Assembly: GCF_006538325.1 (NCBI RefSeq)
Contig: NZ_BJKK01000017.1
Coordinates: 1 to 64,000, forward strand
Reading direction: 5' to 3'
DNA: 64,000 nucleotides
Source of the DNA: Alteromonas sp. KUL42
Lineage (GTDB): Bacteria; Pseudomonadota; Gammaproteobacteria; Enterobacterales; Alteromonadaceae
Shown here: positions 1-10,684 of the stretch, piece after piece
Layout of the letters: each line of letters opens with the position of its first letter
Position numbering within the stretch: position 1 is the stretch's first letter
Made by a program: the position numbers and the translations under genes
The notes under the pieces: generated by a model
Databases searched by the model: none
Told to the model about the DNA's origin: nothing
What the model saw: only the letters and a program-made list of their open reading frames with translations

Positions 1-42
1 AGTCCACATAAGCTTGCGAGCGATTTAATGCGTTTGTTATAT
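1..42 (-). repeat. Partial attC recombination site (integron cassette array continues left)
   Basis: The 7-mer GTTATAT at 36-42 reads ATATAAC on the minus strand, an R''-type core site, and it overlaps the stop codon of the neighbouring cassette gene, as expected for a cassette end. The arm beyond it (AAACGCATTAA on the minus strand) looks like the first part of an attC stem. The other half lies outside the window, so the fold cannot be confirmed. At least one further cassette to the left is implied. Confidence 0.6.
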
Positions 43-456
43 GCCGTTTACCATGGCTTCAGCGCCTTCTTTTACCTGCTCATTTGTTAAGTAGATACCA
101 CTTTGTGACTCAAAAGTAATTACCTGTTTTTCATAACCTAAAAGGTATGCTGAATAGAGAGCAACTATCATCTCTTCCATGTTTCCACCCCAGCGAAACG
201 TTACTACGACAGGTTCTTCATATGGCGAAAAGTCGTAAGTTGGAAAGTACTCTTCGAGTTCGGAAAGTGGCGCAAGATAAGTTTCTACTCCCGAATCACT
301 ATCATTCAACTTAGCTGGTAAGAAACCACTATGTTCTTTTAAATCTACATTTTCAGAAAAGATGACCGGAACGGTTAATTTATTTGATAACTCATTCAGT
401 TCATTCGTATCAGGAACGTCATTAAGTGACATAATGACATACAGCGTCATAGACAT
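37..456 (-). CDS. Integron cassette gene, hypothetical protein (139 aa)
   Basis: I do not recognise the family. The protein is acidic and apparently soluble, with no signal peptide or membrane segment. The start is well supported: an AGAAGGA ribosome site lies about 7 nt before the ATG at 456. The stop codon overlaps the 7-mer core of an attC site at 36-42, and the attC at 485-592 lies just upstream, so the gene occupies one cassette almost completely. Its orientation, away from the integrase, is that of a normal cassette. A possible motif is the central stretch PVVVTFRWGGNMEEM (about residues 82-96). Function cannot be inferred from sequence; the cassette context suggests an accessory, horizontally acquired trait. 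Confidence 0.75.
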   Translation of the reverse strand: MSMTLYVIMSLNDVPDTNELNELSNKLTVPVIFSENVDLKEHSGFLPAKLNDSDSGVETYLAPLSELEEYFPTYDFSPYEEPVVVTFRWGGNMEEMIVALYSAYLLGYEKQVITFESQSGIYLTNEQVKEGAEAMVNGI

Positions 457-484
457 TGAAAAATCCTTCTAGGTTGTTCGAGGC

Positions 485-592
485 ATATAACTTTCCAATA
501 ACGGGCGCAGACATGTGGGGCATAATGGCGAAGCCGCCCCGCGTGTATGCGTCCCAGCGAACGAAGTGAGAGAGTTTATTGGCTTGTTAGGT
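485..592 (-). repeat. attC site between two integron cassettes
   Basis: The element is bounded by ATATAAC (485-491) and GTTAGGT (586-592), complementary-type 7-mer core sites in the right orientation. Inside are paired arms CCAATAA (495-501) and TTATTGG (576-582), then a long imperfect hairpin pairing about 502-520 with 536-555 around a short loop near 521-531. At about 108 bp with this nested symmetry it fits a folded attC. It separates the cassette gene at 37-456 from the one nearest the integrase. Confidence 0.85.
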
Positions 593-637
593 GACATTTT
601 TATATAACCTTGAACTCGCTCTTTATATTTATATGGC

Positions 638-898
638 TTACACAATAATTTGTGAAGACATTACTAGAATAAATAAAAGTAAAATCCATATGCCAGCATG
701 GTTCCTCTTTTGTAATTGCTTTTCACTTAAAGAACCACGCGAATTTAAGACAAAAACACCAATAAATTCAGAAAGGTCAACACCAATAAAAATAGAGCCA
801 AAAACAGCTTTAATTGCCTTTATGTACGAATAAATAGCGATAGCTCCAACAACAAAAGTTGTTAAAAAGTAGAGCAAAATTAGAATATCCACTGGCAC
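638..898 (-). CDS. Integron cassette gene, small membrane protein (up to 86 aa)
   Basis: This is the first cassette next to the integrase. The product has two hydrophobic stretches, roughly residues 5-30 and 68-86, so a small inner-membrane protein with two spans is likely; I do not recognise the family. The longest reading begins with GTG at 898, directly on the attI/cassette junction, with no clear ribosome site; the GTG at codon 3 is another candidate, so the start is unsure. It ends about 45 bp before the attC core at 586-592. A promoter would have to lie in the attI region or the integrase gene. A + strand reading frame at 591-833 covers the same DNA but crosses the attC core and is rejected. 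Confidence 0.6.
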   Translation of the reverse strand: MPVDILILLYFLTTFVVGAIAIYSYIKAIKAVFGSIFIGVDLSEFIGVFVLNSRGSLSEKQLQKRNHAGIWILLLFILVMSSQIIV

Positions 899-1169
899 CT
901 AACAATTTAATCGTTCCCAAAACGGTACGATTTCCCGAACCGGAACGGGGTTTTTGTCCGTTTAAGTTTATTTAAGGATTTACCATAACCTAACGCTACT
1001 GCTAATAAAAATCGTATTTGGTGTTTTTTGCTCAAAAGTTAAAAACACCAAATCGGCGTGCAGGTGAATTTGGGGTATTTCGTGAGTTTTTTCACGCTTA
1101 AAACAAGCGTTAAGGTCAGTTATCTAGAAAAAATATTTTGCTTAGACTGCTTTTTCCTAGGAGCAGACT
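897..1169. other. attI region and integrase upstream region
   Basis: The 7-mer ACCTAAC at 897-903 (GTTAGGT on the minus strand) marks the join between the integrase-side DNA and the first cassette and is the likely attI crossover point. A second identical 7-mer sits at 988-994. The stretch is rich in inverted repeats: 13-bp perfect arms at 1016-1028 and 1041-1053, and a 6-bp pair at 1094-1099 and 1105-1110. No protein-coding gene is visible. The integrase ribosome site AGGAG lies 6 nt before its ATG. I could not assign a cassette promoter with confidence. Confidence 0.6.
1016..1053. repeat. 13-bp perfect inverted repeat upstream of intI
   Basis: The arms ATTTGGTGTTTTT (1016-1028) and AAAAACACCAAAT (1041-1053) are perfect complements with a 12-bp spacer. 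On the minus strand the hairpin is followed after three bases by ATTTTTATT, so it could weakly terminate minus-strand transcripts heading into the cassettes. It could equally be an operator for intI or an accessory attI element. Confidence 0.6.
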
Positions 1170-2138
1170 ATGAAATCAACTTTCACTAAAGCACTTTACG
1201 AGCACATGATGCTGAAGCGATACGCTAAACGCACAATACAAACGTACCTAAATTGGATTACAGACTACATTCGCTTCCATCATTTTCAGCATCCTAAAGA
1301 CTTAGATGTTGTCCACGTGGAAGCGTATTTAACGCACTTAGCAATAAAGCGCAAAAACTCTCGCTCTACGCAAGCGACAGCGCTTAATGCTTTGGTTTTT
1401 CTATACAATAAATATTTAAACCAGCCTCTTCCTGATGAAATGAATTTTGTAGGTAGTGGCAGAGAGAGAAAGTTACCAGTAGTGCTTACACAGCTTGAGG
1501 TTAAAGCGCTGTTAGGACGAGTACCTATTCACCATTATTTGGCAGTAGCACTGTTATATGGAAGTGGTCTACGATTAATGGAATGTGTGCGTCTTCGTGT
1601 TGGTGACATCGACTTTGATTACAAAAGCATTCGTATTTGGTTCGGGAAAGGCGGAAAACACCGTGTAGTAACTTTGTCAGAATCACTTATTCCACTACTT
1701 AGAAATCATATAAGTGAAAGTGATAAACTTTTAGCTAGAGATACCCTAATACCAGAATTTGCTGGGGCATGGATCCCGCATGCATTGCGGAAAAAATATC
1801 AACAACGCAATAAAACCATTGAATGGCAGTATTTATTTCCCGCTGCCAAATTAAGTGTCGACCCAGAGAGTAAATTACTTCGCAGGCATCACATAGATGA
1901 AAAGCAAATTCAAAGGGCTGTTACGCGGGCAGCAAATGATGCAGGTATTATTAAACATGTCACTCCTCATACTCTAAGGCATTCTTTTGCAACTCATCTA
2001 TTACAGTCGGGAGCAGATATTAGGACGGTGCAAGACCAACTTGGTCATGCCGATGTACGCACCACTCAAATATACACACATATTTTGCAGCAAGGCGCGA
2101 ACGGTGTGGTAAGCCCGCTATCAAATCTGGTTTTTTAG
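1170..2138 (+). CDS. intI: Integron integrase IntI (tyrosine recombinase)
   Basis: A tyrosine recombinase that inserts and excises gene cassettes at attI and attC. An N-terminal SAM-like core-binding domain spans about residues 1-90, followed by the catalytic domain. Catalytic residues visible are R135 (in YGSGLRLME), H267 and R270 (HTLRHSFATHLL), H293 (GHADVRTTQ) and nucleophile Y302 (IYTH). The stretch at about 197-225, with the WQYLFPA motif, is the insert that distinguishes integron integrases from XerC/XerD and lets them bind folded attC sites. At 322 aa it is full length and apparently intact. It is divergent from the cassettes, the standard integron arrangement, and is preceded by AGGAG 6 nt from the ATG. 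It probably belongs to a chromosomal-type marine integron. Confidence 0.95.
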   Translation: MKSTFTKALYEHMMLKRYAKRTIQTYLNWITDYIRFHHFQHPKDLDVVHVEAYLTHLAIKRKNSRSTQATALNALVFLYNKYLNQPLPDEMNFVGSGRERKLPVVLTQLEVKALLGRVPIHHYLAVALLYGSGLRLMECVRLRVGDIDFDYKSIRIWFGKGGKHRVVTLSESLIPLLRNHISESDKLLARDTLIPEFAGAWIPHALRKKYQQRNKTIEWQYLFPAAKLSVDPESKLLRRHHIDEKQIQRAVTRAANDAGIIKHVTPHTLRHSFATHLLQSGADIRTVQDQLGHADVRTTQIYTHILQQGANGVVSPLSNLVF

Positions 2139-2156
2139 TTATTGAACGGCCATCAA

Positions 2157-2180
2157 AAAAGGGCCCGAAGGCCCTTTTCA
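2157..2180. terminator. Bidirectional terminator between intI and fadA
   Basis: Perfect stem AAAAGGGCC (2157-2165) and GGCCCTTTT (2170-2178) with a CGAA tetraloop, flanked by A and T tracts. It lies between the convergent intI and fadA genes and can serve both. Confidence 0.85.
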
Positions 2181-2212
2181 ATATTTAGCTTTAAAAGTGC
2201 TTATTTAAACGC

Positions 2213-3394
<1,182 letters not shown>

Positions 3395-5545
3395 TTATGC
3401 GAAATAGGATTTACCAGCAGCGGCCATTTCACGAACGCCGTCTGAAATCTGATAAATTGGACCAAGTTCAGCGTACTTGTCTGCCATGGCAACAAAGTTC
3501 GCCAAGCCAATGGTTTCAATCCAACGGAAAATACCACCGCGGAATGGAGGGAAACCTAAGCCGTAAAGTAGCGCCATATCTGCTTCAGCTGCGCTATCTA
3601 CAATGCCTTCTTCTAGGCAGCGAATTGCTTCGTTTGCCATTGGGATCATAAGGCGTGCAATAATGTCGTCAGCTTCAAAGTCTGACTTCTCAGCTACGTG
3701 TGGTGCCATTAGTGCGTATGCTTCTTCAGCAGGTGTTTTAGACGGCTTGCCGCGCTTATCAACACCGTAATTGTAGAAACCTTTACCGTTCTTCTGACCT
3801 AAACGCTGTTCTTTATAGAACAAGGTTACTGGGTCGTTGTCTAGGCGAGCCATACGCTCTGGAATGCCCGCTGCCATTACGTCTGCTGCGTGATCGCCAG
3901 TGTCGATACCCACAACGTCCATTAGGTAAGCCGGGCCCATTGGCCAGCCAAAGATTTTTTCCATTACTTTATCAACAGCAACAAAGTCAGCACCGTCGAT
4001 AAGTAACTTACTGAAGCCCGCAAAATACGGGAACAATACGCGGTTTACCAAGAACCCTGGGCAGTCGTTAACCACAATTGGGGTTTTGCCCATTTTAAGG
4101 GTAGCGGCTACCACTGCATTAATGGTTTCTTCTGACGTTTTTTCGCCACGAATAATTTCAACTAGCGGCATGCGGTGCACTGGGTTAAAGAAGTGCATAC
4201 CACAGAAGCGCTCTGGCTTGTCTAGGCTTTCTGCTAGTTGATTGATAGAGATAGTAGACGTGTTTGAAGTGATGATAGCGTCGTCTGCTACATTGTCTTC
4301 TACTTCTTTAAGCACAATACCTTTTACTTTCGGGTTTTCTACAACCGCTTCAATAACAAGGTCTGCATCTTTAAGCGTGCTGTACTCAAGGGTAGGTGTA
4401 ATAGCGTTAAGTGTTTGCGCCATTTTAGTCGCATCAACTTTGCCGCGCTGCATGCCTTTACCAAGAATTTTGGCTGCTTCTGAAAGACCAAGGTCAAGAG
4501 CACCTTGGTTAATGTCTTTCATGACTACCGGCGTGCCTTTCACAGCGCTTTGATACGCAATGCCGCCACCCATGATGCCAGCACCTAGTACAGCATTAAG
4601 TTTAGACTGCTTAGTGGCTGCTTTTGCTTGCTTCTTGCCTTTGCTTTTAACCAGCTGGTCGGCAAGGAAAATACCAATTTGCGCTTTCGCTGCATCGGTT
4701 TTCGCAAGGGCTACAAAGCCTTCGTTTTCAAGCTTAAGTGCGCCTTCACGGTCCAGTACAGAGGCTTTTTGTACAGTCTCAACCATTTTGTGCGGTGCAG
4801 GGTAGTGTTTACCTGCTTGAGCAAATACCATGGCTTGTGCTGTAGAGAAGCTCATCATAGCTTCGTTTTTGTTTAGCTGTAGTGGGGCTTTCTTAACCGC
4901 ACGACGTGCTTGCCAGTCAAACTTACCGTCAGCTGCGTCCTTAACCATTGAAAGTGCGCCTTCAGTTAGCGCTTCTGGTGCAACAACTGCATCAACCGCA
5001 CCTTCAGCAAGGGCTTTCGCGCCTTTTCTGTCGCGGCCAGTGGTCATCCACTCTAGAGCGTTATCAGCGCCAATTAGACGAGGTAAGCGAACCGTACCAC
5101 CAAAACCAGGCATAAGGCCTAGCTTAACTTCTGGTAAACCAATTGAAGCTGTTGTGTCTGCAATACGCAGGTCACACGCCAATGCCATTTCACAGCCGCC
5201 ACCTAGAGCGAAGCCGTTAATTGCAGCGATGGTAGGGAAAGGTAAGTCTTCGAAGCGGTCAAATACTTGTGAAGTATTCGCAACCCATTGTAGTACTTCT
5301 GCGTCATCCATGGCGAAAAGGCCAGTGAACTCGGTAATATCTGCACCTACAATAAAGGTAGGTTTTGCACTGCGCACTACTAAGCCTTTTACATCACCTT
5401 TGGCAAGTAGGGCTTGTGTTGCTTCGTCAAGCTCTGTCACCGTTTGGCGGTCGAACTTGTTTACTGAACCTTGGGCGTCGAATACCAGCTCAGCAAAGCC
5501 GTCATCTAACAGGCTGACGGAAAGACTTTTGCCTGTGTATATCAT
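3395..5545 (-). CDS. fadB: Fatty acid oxidation complex alpha subunit FadB
   Basis: A multifunctional enzyme: enoyl-CoA hydratase/isomerase in the N-terminal third and NAD-dependent 3-hydroxyacyl-CoA dehydrogenase in the rest. I chose the ATG at 5545 over the one at 5563 because AAGGAG sits 6 nt upstream and because it puts the crotonase glutamates at E119 and E139, the E. coli FadB numbers. The product is then 716 aa. Other motifs are the Rossmann loop [14 protein letters not shown] and [14 protein letters not shown] of the dehydrogenase. It forms a heterotetramer with FadA, encoded next. The pair is the first operon left of the divergent slt-pepQ side. Confidence 0.96.
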   Translation of the reverse strand: MIYTGKSLSVSLLDDGFAELVFDAQGSVNKFDRQTVTELDEATQALLAKGDVKGLVVRSAKPTFIVGADITEFTGLFAMDDAEVLQWVANTSQVFDRFEDLPFPTIAAINGFALGGGCEMALACDLRIADTTASIGLPEVKLGLMPGFGGTVRLPRLIGADNALEWMTTGRDRKGAKALAEGAVDAVVAPEALTEGALSMVKDAADGKFDWQARRAVKKAPLQLNKNEAMMSFSTAQAMVFAQAGKHYPAPHKMVETVQKASVLDREGALKLENEGFVALAKTDAAKAQIGIFLADQLVKSKGKKQAKAATKQSKLNAVLGAGIMGGGIAYQSAVKGTPVVMKDINQGALDLGLSEAAKILGKGMQRGKVDATKMAQTLNAITPTLEYSTLKDADLVIEAVVENPKVKGIVLKEVEDNVADDAIITSNTSTISINQLAESLDKPERFCGMHFFNPVHRMPLVEIIRGEKTSEETINAVVAATLKMGKTPIVVNDCPGFLVNRVLFPYFAGFSKLLIDGADFVAVDKVMEKIFGWPMGPAYLMDVVGIDTGDHAADVMAAGIPERMARLDNDPVTLFYKEQRLGQKNGKGFYNYGVDKRGKPSKTPAEEAYALMAPHVAEKSDFEADDIIARLMIPMANEAIRCLEEGIVDSAAEADMALLYGLGFPPFRGGIFRWIETIGLANFVAMADKYAELGPIYQISDGVREMAAAGKSYFA

Positions 5546-6130
5546 TATCATCTCCTTCGGCATTGGCCAGGATGTTAGTGAGTATAGTCAACTCGTTTGT
5601 AGGGTCGTGTCCAAATCACTAACGCGTTAGGGTGGCTAATTTTTTACAAAACCACACAAAATTTCAACAAAACATTCAAACAGCTGTTTCAATTTGTCTT
5701 AAGGTAGTGGTCCGATGACTTAAATTCAAGGGTAAATATTAAATTCGCCCTTCATTTCGGATTGGGTGGTTGTATAATGTACGTTATTGGAGCAAAGCGC
5801 CAATCCACTATAAGAATAATCTACAATCATTTTTAGCTATTTTCGTAAAGCATAGCTAACGGCCATAGGCACAACATTTTTAAAGGCAAGAAGCCACATT
5901 GCGGTTTACCGTCTGCGTGTCACCTGATTTTTTTCAAAAAGTTATTAGAAGCTATTAGGTCAACGGGTAAAGCAAACTAGGGTTTAGGCGGTTTAGTTTG
6001 GCAACTTTTTATCAAATAAAAAGGGCAGCCAAAAGGGAAATCAAAAGAGCTGCGTAAATGGTGCTGTTGAGCTTAAGGAATATGCCACTACATGTTTCAT
6101 GTAAAGCATAGAAGAGGTAGGAGTTTTATT
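5546..6130. other. Long intergenic region between fadB and slt
   Basis: About 585 bp with no convincing gene. It contains the PsrA-like palindrome at 5675-5692 on the fadB side. A possible fadB promoter on the minus strand is TTGTTG, 16 bp, TGTAAA, just downstream of that palindrome. A small hairpin ATTGG...CCAAT lies around 5788-5806. The last part holds the slt ribosome site (6111-6123). I saw no recognisable structured RNA. Confidence 0.5.
5675..5692. promoter_or_regulatory. PsrA-like fatty acid operator upstream of fadBA
   Basis: TTCAAACAGCTGTTTCAA is an 18-bp palindrome with one mismatched pair. It closely resembles the palindrome bound by the TetR-family regulator PsrA in front of fatty acid degradation genes in many gammaproteobacteria. 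It lies about 130 bp before the fadB start, next to a possible promoter, so repression relieved by acyl-CoA is the likely logic. The regulator itself is not in the window. Confidence 0.65.
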
Positions 6131-8224
6131 GTGTCTGGTAGTCATTCTAAATCAAGCCATGGCAACTATCCGTGCCACCCTTGCCCCGAAGGGCGGGGCA
6201 GCAATCTTGCCGTGTTTAATATTGTCTGTATCCTCGCTATTTTCCTGTGTGCATTTACCTCGATAACCGCCGTAGCAACTACTTCTACACAGTCGTTTCT
6301 CAACCTGCCTAACGACATTTACAAAGACAAGCGTGAACAGTTTTTAAGTGTAGAGAAAAGACTGCGCAGTTATTCACGCCACCGCGTGAATACCCTCGAC
6401 AATGAAATTTATGCACTTGCCGACTACCCTCTATACCCTTATTTATTGCGCTTGAAACTAGAGCGCACCATGTCTCTTGATACGCGACGAGAAGTGAGGC
6501 AATTTCTAGATGACTATGCTGGTCAACCTGTAAGTTATGGGTTGCGCTATCAATGGCTTAGTTACCTAGCCAGTCACAATTACAGAAGTACCTTTTTAGA
6601 TGATTACCGCGGTGGCATGGGAGCAAAACTCACCTGTATCTCATTGAATTACCGGTTAAAGCAAGGTGAAGACCAACGTACGGTGCTTACCGATGTAAAC
6701 CCGTTATGGCTTCACGGGCAGTCTCAACCCGACGAGTGCGACCCGCTTTTTGCGAAATGGAAACGCTTGGGAATGATGACGCCTGAAAGCGTTATTCAGC
6801 GAATTGAAATAGCGGCTAAAGAGGGCAATCGCGGTATTATTTCGTATCTTAAACGCCAGCTTCCCACTGATCAGCAATACATTGCCGATGCGTGGCTTGC
6901 GGTTACCCGCGACTCAAGCCGTGTTGACCAAAAATCATTATTCCCACTTAAAAATAACGAACATGAGTCTGAAGTGATTGTATGGGCGCTCGAAAAACTT
7001 GCATGGCGCAAGCCCGATCTAGCGGCCAAAGTGTTCAAGCGTTATCTCGACAAGGGCATATTGTCTGAGCCACAGCAACACATTGCCAAGCGGGCGATTG
7101 CGCTAAGTTACACGTTAGATCGTTTACCACAAGCCCATGAATGGCTGGAAAAAGCCGATGTAGTAGGGGCAGACGAAGACGTTAAGCTGTGGCATATCGC
7201 ACATTTGTTGCGTACGCAAAAATGGCAAGAAGTGGTAGATGTTATAGATAACGCGCCTTTGTACTTGCAGAAAGAAGAGAACTACCGTTATTGGAAGGCA
7301 CGGGCACTAGAAATGTTGGGGCAGTCGATGCAGGCTACCGTATTGTATCAATCGTTAGCGCAAGAGCGGCATTATTATGGTTTCATGGCCAGTGCACACA
7401 TTGGCGAAATCCCATCGTTGTCTCATTCGCCTGCGCCTAAAAACACCGATGCGATGGCGAAAGTTGCCAACACACCTGCCACATTGCGCGCCATAGAGTT
7501 TTTTAGGTTAGCGCGCAACACTGAAGCACGCCGTGAATGGTTCTACTTGTTATCGCACATTCCCGAATCGCAAGTTACTGATGCCGGTATTTTGGCTTAT
7601 GAATGGGGATTGTACGACCAAGCCATTAACAGTTTTGCACAAAGTGGCTACTGGGACGACGTTGAACGCCGTTTTCCTTTGGCCTTCAATGATGTATTCA
7701 GTGAAAAGTCTCAGGCTCACAATGTATCAAAGTCGTTTGCCATGGCTATCGCAAGACGGGAAAGCTCGTTTCGTACCGATGCTATTTCTTCCGTAGGAGC
7801 CGCGGGGTTGATGCAAATTATGCCTGGCACCGCGCGTTATGTAGCACAAGAAAAAGTAACTAGAAATGCACTATTTCAGGCCGACGAGAACATCGACTAC
7901 GGTATTCAATACCTGCGTTATTTGATGGATAAGCTTAACAACAACCCAGTACTGGTGTCGGCTTCTTATAATGCGGGGTGGCGAAAAGTATTGGAATGGC
8001 TACCGGCTAACGAAGCCATACCCGTTGATATTTGGATAGAGAATATTCCGTACAAAGAAACACGTGCATACGTTAAAGCGGTAATGGCGTACCAACATAT
8101 TTACGATCAACAACTGGGAAGTAACGAGAATATCTTTCCGCAACTTACCCGCGATATGATCCCTTCTGCTGAGGCTGTGAGTACTCATCCTGAAACGGGG
8201 CTCTTACAACTTGCTCCGCGCTAG
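6131..8224 (+). CDS. slt: Soluble lytic murein transglycosylase Slt
   Basis: A periplasmic enzyme that cleaves the MurNAc-GlcNAc bond of peptidoglycan with formation of 1,6-anhydro products. I chose GTG at 6131 because GGTAGGAG lies 7 nt upstream; an ATG at 6092 in the same frame would add 13 residues and has no ribosome site. The product is then 697 aa. A hydrophobic signal segment follows at about residues 29-50, after an unusually long cysteine- and histidine-containing leader. A long alpha-helical (U/L) region precedes the catalytic SLT domain near the C-terminus: RRESSF carries the catalytic glutamate, followed by GAAGLMQIMPGTA and SYNAGW. The anhydro-muropeptides it releases are substrates for the AmpG-like permease at 52161. 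Confidence 0.92.
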   Translation: MSGSHSKSSHGNYPCHPCPEGRGSNLAVFNIVCILAIFLCAFTSITAVATTSTQSFLNLPNDIYKDKREQFLSVEKRLRSYSRHRVNTLDNEIYALADYPLYPYLLRLKLERTMSLDTRREVRQFLDDYAGQPVSYGLRYQWLSYLASHNYRSTFLDDYRGGMGAKLTCISLNYRLKQGEDQRTVLTDVNPLWLHGQSQPDECDPLFAKWKRLGMMTPESVIQRIEIAAKEGNRGIISYLKRQLPTDQQYIADAWLAVTRDSSRVDQKSLFPLKNNEHESEVIVWALEKLAWRKPDLAAKVFKRYLDKGILSEPQQHIAKRAIALSYTLDRLPQAHEWLEKADVVGADEDVKLWHIAHLLRTQKWQEVVDVIDNAPLYLQKEENYRYWKARALEMLGQSMQATVLYQSLAQERHYYGFMASAHIGEIPSLSHSPAPKNTDAMAKVANTPATLRAIEFFRLARNTEARREWFYLLSHIPESQVTDAGILAYEWGLYDQAINSFAQSGYWDDVERRFPLAFNDVFSEKSQAHNVSKSFAMAIARRESSFRTDAISSVGAAGLMQIMPGTARYVAQEKVTRNALFQADENIDYGIQYLRYLMDKLNNNPVLVSASYNAGWRKVLEWLPANEAIPVDIWIENIPYKETRAYVKAVMAYQHIYDQQLGSNENIFPQLTRDMIPSAEAVSTHPETGLLQLAPR

Positions 8225-8291
8225 ACAAGCGCGGTGCAATTTGCGCTTAGCGCAATGCAGGGTATACGGTCCTCGTGTTACACTGTTATAA

Positions 8292-9650
<1,359 letters not shown>

Positions 9651-9681
9651 TCGTTGTTTGCCTATGGCAAATATAACTGTG

Positions 9682-9709
9682 AAAAGAGCAGCTTAGGCTG
9701 CTCTTTTTT
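9682..9709 (+). terminator. Rho-independent terminator after pepQ
   Basis: Stem AGAGCAGC (9685-9692) and GCTGCTCT (9697-9704) with loop TTAG, followed by a T run. It lies about 30 bp after the pepQ stop codon. Confidence 0.85.
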
Positions 9710-9783
9710 GGTTTAATGAAACAATAATGTGTAGGTTGATACCGTCGCAAAACGCGAAGTTTCATCGAAATAACGGAGTTGAT

Positions 9784-10503
9784 ATGGGGCAAGCAGACAT
9801 AGTGTTACTGGTGGTGATATCAACCCTTGCTGGGCTTGCCATGCCAGCAGGTGCATTGTTAGCAACCTACAAGGGTATTCAACCTCGGTGGATTGAAAAA
9901 GAACTTCGTCACGGCATATTGGCACTCGGGGCTGGAGCACTTATTTCAGCGGTGGGCTTGGTGCTGGTGCCAGAAGGTGTGAAGGATGTGTCTATTCCAA
10001 CGGCATTGTTATGCTTTGTTGGTGGTGCGCTTGCCTTTATGGCGCTTGATATTTATTTAGCTAAGAAGAAAACCGCAGGTAGCCAATTAACGGCCATGCT
10101 GACTGATTTTGTGCCTGAATCTATTGCACTTGGTGCTACTGCTGCATTAGGAGGGGGGACCATGTTGCTTGGCGCATTAATTGCTGTACAAAATTTGCCG
10201 GAAGGCTTCAATGCGTTTCGAGAAATGCTGCCTAAGAATAAAAAGCGCAGTGGTAAACTCATTGGCCTATTTGCCGTGATGGCGTTATTGGGCCCTTTGT
10301 GCAGTCTTATAGGTTTTTACTACTTAGTACACTATCCCGTTATTGTTAGTGGCATAATGTTGTTTGCCGCTGGTGGCATTCTATATTCGGTGTTTCAGGA
10401 TATTGCACCGCAAATTCGCATGGAAAACCATTGGCTTCCCCCGCTAGGTGGTATCTTAGGTTTTTTGGTGGGCTTGATAGGTTATATGCTAGAAAAGCAC
10501 TAG
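9784..10503 (+). CDS. ZIP-family divalent metal transporter (putative)
   Basis: An inner-membrane protein of 239 aa with about seven to eight hydrophobic segments, built like ZIP metal permeases. The TM4/TM5 signature is present: DFVPESIALGA followed by AVQNLPEGFNAF, where the E and N residues of the second motif are typical metal-site residues of the family. I chose ATG 9784, just after a GGAG; an in-frame ATG at 9727 would prepend a polar 19-residue tail without a ribosome site. Substrate (zinc, iron or manganese) cannot be told. It stands alone between the pepQ terminator and the convergent ispB gene. Confidence 0.8.
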   Translation: MGQADIVLLVVISTLAGLAMPAGALLATYKGIQPRWIEKELRHGILALGAGALISAVGLVLVPEGVKDVSIPTALLCFVGGALAFMALDIYLAKKKTAGSQLTAMLTDFVPESIALGATAALGGGTMLLGALIAVQNLPEGFNAFREMLPKNKKRSGKLIGLFAVMALLGPLCSLIGFYYLVHYPVIVSGIMLFAAGGILYSVFQDIAPQIRMENHWLPPLGGILGFLVGLIGYMLEKH

Positions 10504-10684
10504 AGCCTGTTGACCTTTGCAGTACTTTCCTCGTTCATTCAAAGCGAGTTTCAGGCAAGAATGAGGCGCAAGGTTTGGTTATTCCAAACAAGCAGCGATT
10601 AAAGCAGTATGGGGCTCGCTTGGGCAGCTACTACAGCACATTTTTAACCGCATGAGTGTGCTGCAGTGGCTTCATTCATTTCTT
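10504..10684. other. Non-coding stretch, possible small dispersed repeat
   Basis: Between the convergent ZIP and ispB genes lie about 180 bp without a believable gene. It contains small stems, for example GTTTGG/CCAAAC around TTATT near 10575-10591 and AGCACA/TGTGCT near 10634-10662, and related half-sites CGTTCATTCAAAG and CTTCATTCAT near its two ends. The layout and wording (CAGGCAAGAATGAGGCGCAA) remind me of a repeat found after genes in other marine gammaproteobacteria; that is memory, not a search. Confidence 0.35.

Noticed and set aside
591-833. Reading frame of 80 aa on the + strand at the integron
   Set aside because: It starts inside the attC core site and lies opposite the cassette gene; no ribosome site.
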